Positions 40,001 to 52,000 of a stretch of DNA of 64,000 nt are shown one piece after another. The notes beneath the pieces were generated by a model. The model was not told the origin of the DNA. It saw only the letters and a list, made by a program, of their open reading frames with translations, and did not search any database. Within the stretch, counting starts at the first letter, position 1. Each line of letters begins with the position of its first letter. Location: NCBI GenBank assembly GCA_012862575.1, contig BLSF01000011.1, positions 434,001-498,000 of the forward strand. The letters run 5' to 3'. Made by a program: the position numbers and the translations under genes. The DNA comes from Parietichytrium sp. I65-24A (taxonomy: Eukaryota; Sar; Bigyra; Thraustochytrida; Thraustochytriidae).

Positions 40001-43000
40001 GAGACAGGGCGGCGGAGCCTCAGGTATTGGCCAGCCGTTCCCAGAGTCTGACTCAAACCCTTGTATCCGAGGTACGTGGGCTATTGGCGCCGAGATACAA
40101 TTTACGCTAGACCAAGACTTGTCCTCCGAGCAAACCAAAGGCAGTGGAGCGGTACTCGATCAGCTCAAGAAAGGGCGTGAGAGTGACGAAAAGTCCAAAA
40201 CCGCACGTGCATCATCCGGGTCGGCAAAGTCGAGCAACACTACAACGGACCGGCGCTACAAGTTGAGCTTTGAGCATCAGTTCTCTGGTTCAGTCGCGGA
40301 GCTTAGGGTGTGGAAGCGGGGCCTTAGTTCGCGAGAGCTTTCTCAAAAGATGGGCCGCGTACACACGTGGGATCCATACCAGCTTCGGCGTCTCCTGTTT
40401 CGCTTTCGCGCCGATGAGTCTCCGGGGTCCAAAAGCATTTTCATGAACTCCGATTCGTGGCTTGTTGAAGGACATACTTCTGCGGAGCTTTGTGGCAGCG
40501 CGAGAATGGAGCCTTGCAGACCTAGTCAAGCAGGATTCGCTTCTGGCATCTTCAAGCATAATCAGGTGCAGCAATTTGAGGACGAACATGCACGTGATTC
40601 TACCAGCCCGCTTTCTGACAAGGTTTTGATTCACGCGAGCGAGATGTTGGACTCAGGTGTCGAAGACTCGAGACATCAGCAAGACAGGAAACAGGGTGAT
40701 GTTGCTGCCATTGTACTGACATTGCTCGGGCACCTCCTTCGGCTCTTGGAACACTACAGAAAGTTTGAGAGTTCCGAAAAAAGTGGAAACGGGATTGGGA
40801 TAAACCTCCCAGCGCCGGCGTCCTGCGTCCACCCTCATGTTTTGACATTTTTATTGATATTCTCGATTCTAAGACAGGTGGTGGAATGGAAAGACAGTGG
40901 GACTTTTGCCGGATGGGTGCTCTCCTCCATCCTGAAATTGCTCCAAGAAAACCTTCGCGCTTTAAATGATGCCAAATTATCTCCGGCAAGCGTTGGATTG
41001 GGATGCACCGATGAATCCGAGGGCCTATCTAACGCGAGCAAGCTTCGCGTGCTGCTCCTCAACATAACCGAAGGGAAATACTCTGGCTCAGAAGAAACGC
41101 ATAAGATTGTATTGGGGGAGGCCCTGAAAGCCCTCAGTGAAGGTTTTGAAGTATTTTACAAGTCCCCCGAAACGCAGAGAGAGGTTCTAGCGACTTTGTT
41201 GAGGGACGTCAACTCTGACTCTAACGAGACTTCAGAAGCACATGTGGGGCACGACTCCTTGCCCAAGTACGTTCTTCCGCAGTCTAAGGACGTCCGGCGA
41301 TCTCTTTTCGCCTTGCTGTGCACCGTTTTCACTTCCAATGAATCTCTGCTGCAATCGGTTCTTCGTGTGTCTGGTCATGAAAAAGGGGGAAATGTATCTT
41401 CAACTAGTCGCCCCAAATTGCGATGGGCTTCCCAGCACATTGCAGCTGCGCTGAGCAGAAGGCAGTCTAGAATGACGGACAGAAATGCCGCCGCTGCTGC
41501 AAATGCAAATGCAGCAAGTACAGACGGTGTTACAAAGAGGACGGTCATTCGGTACATGCAAGAGATTGCCTCTCAGCAGTGGCTAGAAGACAACAACCTG
41601 GACATGAATGAGATGGTGGCGACCAAAACTCACACTAGCGATAAGGTTTGCAAGCTTTTTACGGAACTGGAAGCACTTGTAGCATCTGGAGCGATTCGTT
41701 TAGGTCCGCATGACGATAGCGTGCAGGACGATGATCAAGCAGCTGACCACAAGGCGCCATCAGGGGATACAGCAGAAAATCAAGAAAGCGATTTGAAGAT
41801 TTTAGAGATGCTGGTGGTCACCGTTTTCAAGCTGCACGATGAGCCGGGAGTGCATCCCAGCGCACGGGAGGCGGCTGTAAGCCTCTTGAACAAAATACAG
41901 GTGCTTTTGGCCAATACTCATGTTAAGACTGAAAGTGGCCAAGCTCGAAATGAAATGCGAGGACAGTGTCCGCTTTTGGAGAAATATTTGGTCGGTTTGT
42001 GGTTGGCTAGTGGGGGTAGCGATGCGGATCAATTGGCTCAGCCGGAGGCGCCATCGACTGCTGAGACAACAACATTTGAGCGGCGCTCGGAGAGCAATGT
42101 ATGTTGGTGGGATCTGCCTGCCAGGTATGGCAATGACTGGGCATCAGTCTTACAGTCCCTGAGTCTTTCAGCTGCAGTCATTCGTCTCGATCCCGACTAT
42201 CGGTCCAGATATCTTTCACTAAAGGGTGAAGGCTCTATTTGCGTGCATGAAAAACACAAGAGCTGGGGAAGCGTTCTCGGGGAGCATGGCTTTGCAAAGC
42301 ACACTGGAGTTCACCGCTGGAAAATAGACATTCTGAAGTGCAATTCAAAGGGTCATATGCTCATCGGTGTTGCAACACGCGGCATGCGCATTGACTCGTA
42401 TTTGGGCAATGACCGAAAGAGCTTCGGGGTTCTGCTTGTCGGGGATGTGTATTCTGATTCACAAGTGAAGAAGCGAAACGTCTTTCCTCGGCACCTGTTC
42501 GGCACGGGCTCTTCAATCGAGCTTACACTCAACACGAACCTGAATGTGCTCTCTATCTCCAGTGGAGGGAGCCAGCAGGCAACCAAGGAGGAGTTTTCGT
42601 TCCCCATTCCGGACCTGTTTTCGGGCGCCCCGGATGGGCTCGTATATCCTGCCATATGTACGTACGAACAAGGAGATTCTGCTCGGCTTATCGCTCACAT
42701 CAGCGCAAGCACAGCGCAAGGTCACTGGCTTGTTGATCGCCCCTCAAACAGAGGAGGTAATGAACCTGATTTCAGAATGCGGGGCCTCTTTGTTCGATAC
42801 GTGAAGTTTCTTTTTGAAAAGGTTTTCGAAGATCGTGATCGCCTCAGCATTGAGGTTATCGAGCAGGTTCTTCGGGGTCCCGTGGCAACAGTCCTATTAT
42901 CGCCGAGTATTGACTTTAGCTTGGTCGACAGCATCCTTCCGAATGCCATCGGGATCCTGTATCACACTCTTGGCGTCAAGTTGAAAAGCGCTTTTGTTGC

Positions 43001-46000
43001 GAAGACTCCTTTGTTGAGGACCACTTTTGGGGGAACAACTACAATGGGAAATGTTGTCTCGGTTCAGGATCTCAAGGAGGTGCAGGTCTTACTTGCAGTC
43101 TTGATCGGAAGGCTTTGCTCGCAAATGATTGTCGGTTCTCGCTTTGAAGAGGAGTCGGAAGTTGGAGGCGAAGACAGCGTCGCAGAGGACGCAGATGGTG
43201 CGGCGTCCCCGACGGGCTCTGTCAAAGAATCTACCAGCTGGGGTTCGTTGGCGGAACAAGAGGATAGGCTCAAAAAGTGGTGCACGTCAACGCTTTTGTC
43301 ACGTGGACTTGTTCCGACTGGCTGTCTTTTCGCCCGAAATACACAATTTATGGGTCCAAGAGCGACCAAAGACGAATCGCACCTGGTTCGCAAGGAGGAT
43401 ATTCCGGATGTGGTATCAGACATGATTGAGCAACGCGGGGACGCTACGTTTATCTTTGAGCTCATGTCGCGGCATTTTAACACTCAGAATACCTCCAATA
43501 TGCTTTCCTTTGGAGGAGAAAGTTTGAAAAGGGCAGTGAATTCAGTGATTGTCTCTCTTCTATACCATACTGGCTGGCTTCGTGTCGCATACCAGATGAG
43601 CGAAGCGCTGGCTCAGGTTGCAAAGGGAAGAATGTCCGAAAAGCCTGGAGACGACAAGCTCTCGCTCGACTCTTTTGCCAACATCAGGCCCGATGACCGT
43701 CTTATCGAGATTTGGCAAAATGCTGCCGACATTAAGGGGTGGCTAGTAAGGTACGAGAAGGACAGCGGTGGCAGTCCCGACGAAAACTTTAAGGCCGTGC
43801 TGCAGACGACAACATTTCTCCTCGACCTCAAACCCTGTTGCACCCTCGCCGAAGAAGAGTCGGATCGCCTCGTCGAGCATTTCCGTATTAGCGTGGGAGC
43901 AACTGTGGGACCAGACGCTCTCCAAAACCGAAAAGAGCTCCAAGGCAGACTTTCACCTCTTCCGTTTCATCGCTCGAATAGCAACTTGAGCCGCTCAAGA
44001 TTATTTCGTGGAAAGAACAGAACTCCCCCAACTTTCAGCTCTTGCATCCACCAGGTAAGCGCTATGGTGAGGGAGACGGTTTCCCGCCAAATATCGGTTC
44101 AAAAGCTCCATGCCAAAATGCTGGCCCGGCGAGAGGCAGCGAGGCGGCGGACAAAAGGGTTCAAAACCCTGGCAGATGTTTTAAAACAAGTCCCGTTATC
44201 TAATACCACCACAGCACTACATTGCGCGGTTCTTGCTGTAATTCCAAGTACCTTGAGAAATTGGACTGGCGACAAAATCGCGTCTGGGAGCATCTGGCAT
44301 TATCTTCACGGCCTTGAATCCTGCAGTGCGGAGCTTCTAAGTGCTGTCTCGGAGGGCTTTGGAGCGTTTGGCCATGCTTTGGCGGAATTGCTCCATGCTG
44401 CTTCCGCCACAAATTTTACGCATAGCGTGGGGCTTCAATTAGCCGTCCTGGATTCGTGGGGGGTCAAGCTTGAGCCAGTCGACCATGAGCTGCTCTCCGA
44501 AACAAACATGTTTGAGACCCTTCACCGGATGATGGACTCTTCTCGTGATGGCGTTGCTGCTGCTCTCTCTGAGCAACCTTCAGAAACCCGAGGAGCAGCC
44601 AGTACCGTGGAGCAACGTCTCATCGGCCGAGCAGCTATGAAGGCATTCTATCTGTTGTGCTCTCAGGTTGCAGTGAGCCCGGTAAATGCAGGTCTCGAGA
44701 AGGCTACTTTCAAGTCCGCAGCGAAAGGGTTTGGTTTGAAGCGTATGCGGTCCGGCCCAGAGTCCCTCAACGTTTCTGTCTTCAACATTCTCTTTCAAGA
44801 GATGAAAACCTCGTCGGATCAAGTTCTTGGAGCCTCGCTCGCAGCAGACACCTCTGCTGACCAGCAAGAAGAAGAGGAGGAGGCTTATGTGTTAGATGAA
44901 GCAAGGCACCATCTCCAAGAGATCACCGCATTGTTGCTCTCTATATGCAGCGCGCCTAGTGCAACGGAGAAGCTTAAAGCCGAGCCTTGGCTCACTCTGT
45001 TCTGCACGCTGTGTAAGTTTGGCCCTTCTTTAGTGAGCGCAAATGTGTTTCGCCTTTTGAGAGGCCTGCTGCCAAACCTCGTTCCTTCTGCTGTGCACGT
45101 CGATGTGGATGGTTTTGACAGTATTGTACAGTTCTTACTCGACCTCGTTGCGAATGCCTACAGTGTGCCAACTGCTTCTGTAGGCGGCCAAAACTCAGCT
45201 TCAATCCCAGAGTCTGCGCGGGTTCGCGTCATAGCCGTGGCATGCGACGCCGTGTACACACTGCGAACACTGCTGCGTTGTAGAGATTGGCAGCCTTTCG
45301 TTGAGGCTCAGTTGCAAGAAATGCTCACAGCTTCTGTCGGAAAGCTCACCAGTGAGAAGGGCCAGGAATCGGCATCTGACGCGAGCAGTGTGGCTCCAAA
45401 CCCTCCTCATGGCTCGGAACTGAACTCGGATGAGGAAGAGGCTGCCAGCGACGGAGGAATAAATGTAGCTCTGGGGTGCCTTGCGGTTCTCACTGGCTCT
45501 CTCATAAAGCTCTCTCCTGGCTGCCCTGTTCAGGTGTTTCATGTCGACGACAGCTCATGTACTGCAAAAGGTTTCCTAGATCCGAACGGAAAACCCAACC
45601 CACAGGCGCAAGGAATGCTTGGAGTGGTTCCGGAGCAAGTTGTGTCTCGGACTCTGATTTCCGATGCAGCGCAGACCTCAGTCAATGCCGCGCAAGTTCT
45701 CCCGCGTCCTGATTCCAGTGACTCGGAGCTAATGTGCGGAGATGCTTTGATTGAGCCACTCTTTCAATTTGTGGAGTTGGCGATTCGCCACGCTCCTCTC
45801 GAACAGTCTTGCAGCTGCTTGGAATTCAAACTCTGTGATGGACAACAATCCCATCCCGTTTTTGACAAAATGTTGGAAGAGTCGTGCACCCCCGAGCGCA
45901 AGATAGGGTCCATTGAGCTTGGCGAGACGGTGAAGGTGACGAGGCGAATCGGGAACTGGGTGGAACTTGATAGCAGTGTGGCTGAGAAATTCAATAGTAC

Positions 46001-49000
46001 TCAAGCGTGGACTGTTCTTCAAGACTCAGAAGACGACTATCTATTTTCGCCCGTTGAACAGGATTATAATTCGACTTTAGCGTTGCAGTGCCAGGTTGGT
46101 GTAAGCATGGGTTTGAAATGCTTAGGGTCTTTTATGGCTTCAAAGCGCTTCGTTTCGCGATTGACGGAGGTGGTGTTGAATTCAGAAGCCGGATCTGGTC
46201 TGGGGTTGTCCCGTCTTCTCTCATTTGCGCTAGAGAAAACCCCAGAGATCGGGCTTGCGGATGTAGATTTGCTGGAAGAGCGCGTATGTATTTTGCTGGA
46301 GGAGCTTTGTAATGACTTCGGTCCGAGGAGTCGTAAGCAGGCTGGGAACGCAACATCAGAGGAAAGGGCTCCAGCGACGGAGGATCAAGAGTCGGCAGAC
46401 CAAAGCGAAGGAAAATCTGGTGAAGCACGGAACTCGATGGGACGTCTTGCAGAGGTAGTAAATCTAACTCACCCGAGTAAGATGCCTCCAAGTGAATCAG
46501 ATCAGCCGCCAAGCTCTACGACGAGTGCGCCTAGGCACTCAGGAAACGCGCCGACAGAAGACTTCTCCTTAGTTGTGCTTCAAATTATGGAGATGGGGTT
46601 TCCCCGTCGCTGGGCTGAATATGCGCTTGAAAGAACCGGGGACATAACTGCTGCAATCACATACATTTGCTCACATGGTGATACCCTCGATGAGCGGTTA
46701 GGAGATGGAGGCAATGCTCATGAGGACTCTGCGGCGTTGGAGCAGTTTGGCTTCACCGCGTATGAGGATGAAGATGAGCTAGTCCATATTGATGATAGCA
46801 TCGTAAATATCGTGGAGAGTCTTCCCGTAGTAGGGCAGACTGATTCGGGACATGAAGGAGCTCTTGATGCAGGAGACGGCTCTTCAACTGAGGAGGCTGA
46901 CTTTATGGAATTGGACGGTGTCGACGCTCACCGGGTGGACTCGGTGCAGTTAAGTCCCGCGGTTGCGGACAATCGCGCCGCGGACGCAGTCCTCGCCTCC
47001 GAGCGCGAAACAAGTAACTCCTTGGCGGCTCAGAAAGAGGCAAAGCCTCACCTGCAACTCAATTCTGTTCCGAAGCAAGTGTTAGAACTGGCTTTGAAGA
47101 GGATCTGGGGACCTTGCGCTGACTCGAGGCAGACGTATAGCGAACTTCTCTCGAGCTACAGCGTTGGAGAACTCATCGAAGAACTATTTCACGTCTCCCG
47201 TGTCCTCGCCATCTTGAGAGCGAGAATGTTACTTCTGGGGTACCTTGCCAGGCTCGCCTCCATGGATGTGGAGCTGGAGCTCTTCTTCAAGGCTTTCGAG
47301 GAGCATAATATCTCCCGAGAAAAACTTCTTGACTTATTCGTCATGGAGGCTTTCACTCCATTTTCATTCTACGGCATTTCAACTCTGAAGCGCATCTGCT
47401 GCATGTGCGGCGCAAGTGGAGAACAGCTCTCCATTCCGGCCACACTGCATAGCTTTCTCCTGAAGTGGGTGAATCGGGATAACTCTGTCACAAGTAATGT
47501 TTTAAATAGCATCCGGGAGAACATAAGGGTTGCTACTTCACCAGACTTCCTCATCGATAAGCACTTGGTCGGCTTCAATGAAGGACGACCACTATCGCTA
47601 TGGTTTGTGGACTGGGCAACTCGCCTCTTAGAGCAGAATGCCACGGGCGGGGAGATGGAGTTCACTTTGTTTGAAATCTGGCATCACGGCCTACGATCTC
47701 CAAGCGTTCTGATCAAAAGAGAAGCTATGCTGACCTTAATGCGGTTTCTTGATAATGCTGTGGGCCAGGAAATGGAGGGGGCGTTTGCACTGCTTGAGAA
47801 AATGGTAAATTTAATTCCAGTGCAACGACTACGCTCCCTCTCTGCAAGGCTCATTTGGAAAGACTTGGACGAAAAGCATGGTGTTTCAAGCTATGGAAAG
47901 GTTCTCATATTGTTTCTCGCAAAACTCACTCAATGCCAACGCCTGGCACAGCAAGTTTTCAAAACCCCGCGTGAAGCAAATGTTGGGCAACTAAGGCTGC
48001 GTACTTCTGGATACGTTGAAATGCGTGACGTGAATGGCCAGACTATCTCACCCGTGAAACCGCCATGGACGATTAATTTTTGGGTGAGAAAGGAGAGCGA
48101 GAAGGAAGCAAGGAAACGTTTTTTCGTGGATCACAACTCAAGCGACAGTGTTATGTCTTCTGGATGCGTTTCGCTTCTATCAGAAACAAGCGTGGGAGGT
48201 TTTGTTGGGATCCAGATATCCGGGCAGCCCGAACAATCTTTAGGATTTACGTTGCCAGAGGGGGAGTGGACGATGCTCACTTTTGTCTGTCAACGTTTGT
48301 GTCAGCCCAACCTGGGCAAGTCGCTCTATGTTGGGGCCTCGGATGATTTGATCGGTGAGAGAAAGCTAAAATCCCCTCGCAGCAATGCAAAGGGAGGAGC
48401 AGATAAGGAGAGCGAAGACTCGGCCAGCAATGGTGACGAGGATGATGATGACGACGATGACGACGATGATGATGACCTGTCCATCGAAGGTTATACCTTT
48501 GATGAAGACACGACAAATTTTGAAGCCTATGTCCAATTTTTGGATCTTGCGCGACTAGTGAAGAGGAATAATAACAATCGTGAGGCGCGCCGAAAGAGTA
48601 TCGACGAGTGGAAGGCCGGAACCGCCCGTGACGCGTTTATAAAGGTATATGCGAATGGAAAATTAGCTGGGAGCTGCAAAGTCATGGAGGCTGAAGCGCA
48701 CCTGAACTACTCATTTTTGGGCTCACCAAAAGGGGACTCGTTTTCTGGGGCGATAAGGAGCATCGGATTGTGGAGGCAGGCTTTGCCCACTTCAGACGTG
48801 CTAAACCTTGTATCGCAAAGAGATTCATCGCTGATTTTCGACAAGGAGACACGATCACCAGAAACAAGCTCACTACATAGCTTTTTCGACTTTGGATACC
48901 AGGATTCTGGCACAATACTTGTGGAGAACAGCAATTATGGCTTGATTGGCTCGCTTCACGGGAAATGCAGTCTGGAGCGAAGCGTCTTTTTAAGTGACAA

Positions 49001-52000
49001 TGAAATGGAGACGTCTCGCATCTCTCAGTCGCTTCAATCACAAAACCTCGAACATGCAACGCCCCTTGGCAATAGCGGGCTTTTCTTGTCAGATACGCCG
49101 CATCGTCCCGCGAACGCTCTGTTGGCTGAGTTAGCCTCAGAAGATGGCATGCACTTGAGTGGGGTTTTGTGCTGGGAGTTGGACTCTGCTCCTGAGTCTA
49201 ACTTGATTTCGTTACCAAATGACTTCTTCACCTCCTTTCAAGCTATGTCTCTCAAGCTCCGTGCCAGTATGAACTCACAGAAGCTGGAGGGTGTTCTGGA
49301 ACTCCGAGAGAGCACAGTTATTTTCTGCGCGCTAGAAGGTGAACTCTTGCTTGACTCAAAGCGAGTTGTACTTCGCGTTCAATCCGCCGAAAACGCTTCT
49401 GGTCAAAGTCTCCGCTGGCTCAAACATTTGAAGATTGAGGCCGAATTTAAGGATGGTGGGCTCAGCGGGAATTGGTCGACGAAGCTCAAAATGCAGGTTT
49501 TATCTGAACTGGGAGAGACGAGCTCAGTGATGCGATTTATTCCGCGAATGTGCCCCGTCTTCTTCACTCTGTTCAACGGTGCAACTTGCGCAAAGGTCGG
49601 AGTTGATTTGGGGAGATATCAGTACATGCTCCCCCCATTTGTGTTAGCCAGCCTAGCTTCTTCGTTCACAGAATGGGCAGTGCTCATTGTCGATGTCCCT
49701 GGCCACCCTCTCGAGACAAACTTGGACACAATGGCCGGCCGAAGCGACAGAGGCGACAAGGAGGAACATGAGGACGATGATGCTTCAGCAGTTTGGTCAT
49801 GCCCGGTGTGCACGCTCACAAATGAGATTGACCGTTCAAACTGTGCGGCATGCGAAAGCCCAAATCCACATCCTCCGGACGAGGACCACGATGGCGCAGA
49901 CGGAGCGCTAGCGAGCTTCTTGGACTGTCCGGGCGCTCTTTGCATGAATACGGGCACTTATCACTGGGAGATCAAACTTGGCCAGAAGCCGAAGGACGAG
50001 TCTTGTATGATAGGGATAGGTGTATGTTCCGAGCACGTGGACTTGCTCAAGAAGCTAGGGTCCGACGAGTTTGGGTGGTGTGTATTTTCAAATGGAAGCA
50101 AACTGCATGACGACTGTCAGGTGGACAAGTTCATGCCGAGTATGTCCAATGGAGACATCGTCGGAGTAGAATTAGATACCGACGCTTGTACCCTTCGCTT
50201 TCTGCTGAATGGTACCGACTATGGCGTCGCATACTCTTCGAGAAATAGCCTTCTTGCTGACAATCATCCCGTTTCGCCATGCGTTTGCTTCCGCACCAAA
50301 GATTCGCGAGCAATTCAGGTACTCGGGCTTAAGGATGGGTATGGCAAGGTGCGGTATAACGACGTGGAAGACGCCTTTCTGGAATTTGAGGGCTATTGGC
50401 GCGGTGGGCGAAAGGAGGGGTTAGGGTGCCTCTCTTTCCGCGATGGAAGGCGCGAGCTCGGATGCTGGAGAGCGGGAATGCGCGATGGTGTTTTTGCTCT
50501 CGTAAGCAAAGCCGGTGAAACCACTTTTGCCTACTACGCTGACGGAGAGAGAAAGGCTGACCCTGCTCCCTCTGCGGACATCACGAGCTTTAAGGAACAG
50601 TTTTCCCAACATGTGGAGTTTCCGGTGAATGGTGCTCCCATTGTGAGCTTCGATTCCAACTCAATCGCGTTTAAGTCAACAGAGAGCCCACTAGAAGCCG
50701 ATAAGGAGGTTGAAGTCGGCGGAAGCTTCGCGGCGTCCCAACAGCACACGTTCGTCTTTGATCCGTCCACCGCCGGACCTGGTATCGCGGTCTCATCCAA
50801 TTGTCTGACCGCAAAGTTCGTAGCCACCGGAAAGGATTCGGGCAGGAGAGCGTTCGTTCTAGGGAACCGTGGATTCTCGAGCGGGAAGCACTACTGGGAG
50901 GTAAAAGTTCAGTCTTTGCAGTGGGGTTCAACCTATATTGGGATTTCGGAACGTGTCCAGCAAGGGGATCTCGTCTCTCCACACGGCTCCGGATGGGGAA
51001 ATGGATATGGCTTTGTAAATTACCGGGCAACCCACGGGCCAGATGGCGAACAGTTGTATGGGTCATTCTATGCTGTTGGCGACGTGGTCGGCGTGCTTCT
51101 CGACATGGATCGTGGTCGACTGCACTTTTTTAAGGACAGCAAGGATTTCAATAACGGGAACAAGCAGGTGATTGTCGACCTTGGGTTGGCTTATTCGCGT
51201 TTAAGATCAAAGTTCACTGCAGGCCAGACGAAAGAAAGTCCTCCGGTGTTCTATCCCTGCTTTGGGTTTTCTAAAACCCGAGACTCGGTGTCGCTCACAG
51301 GAACGCGAAGCCTGACATCAGCTTCCTTGAGCCCGATACATCGCGTGGATGACTACGTTGAGACTTTGACGGCCCTTCAGGTCTTTACGCATTCCAAGGC
51401 ACACGTGAATACATCAAGTGCAAGTCTGGGTGGTCTTGTCCGCGAAGCTTTTGGTGCGTACACCAGATGGTTTAAAAGTGGCGAAGGCAATTGCGATTCC
51501 GATCCGCGAAGACGAGTGTTCTGGGCTCTCGGCGGAATAGCAGTTGAAATAAGCCTCGACCCAGAGTTGTGCAAGTCCCTCTCGCCTGACAAGTTCCCTC
51601 TCGTTCCGGGCGATAGATTGAAATCCGAGCGAGGTGATGTCTTCGTACTGGGTAGTCATCGGGGCTCGATATGGTACAAGGTACAAGGGGCGGACCATGT
51701 TCTGTATTGGCCTCCAGCAGAGCTGGAGGACTTGGTCGCGAAAGGAAATTTAGAGCGCTTGGACCAACAAAGTAACCCTCGTGACACAGCAGCGGTAAAT
51801 GTCATAGATATAGCGCAGGCCGATATTGAACGTATGGCGAGTGATCCCAGGTGGACTATTGCGAAGGACGTGGCACTTGTGCAGCTTGTGAATCGTGCTT
51901 GTGATGAGCTCTCGTGCGAGCCGGAACAATTGGACCTTGGCGCCTTGGCGCACATATGGCGTCGCTCTATGCAACGTACGAGACCCAGAGGCGCAGAACT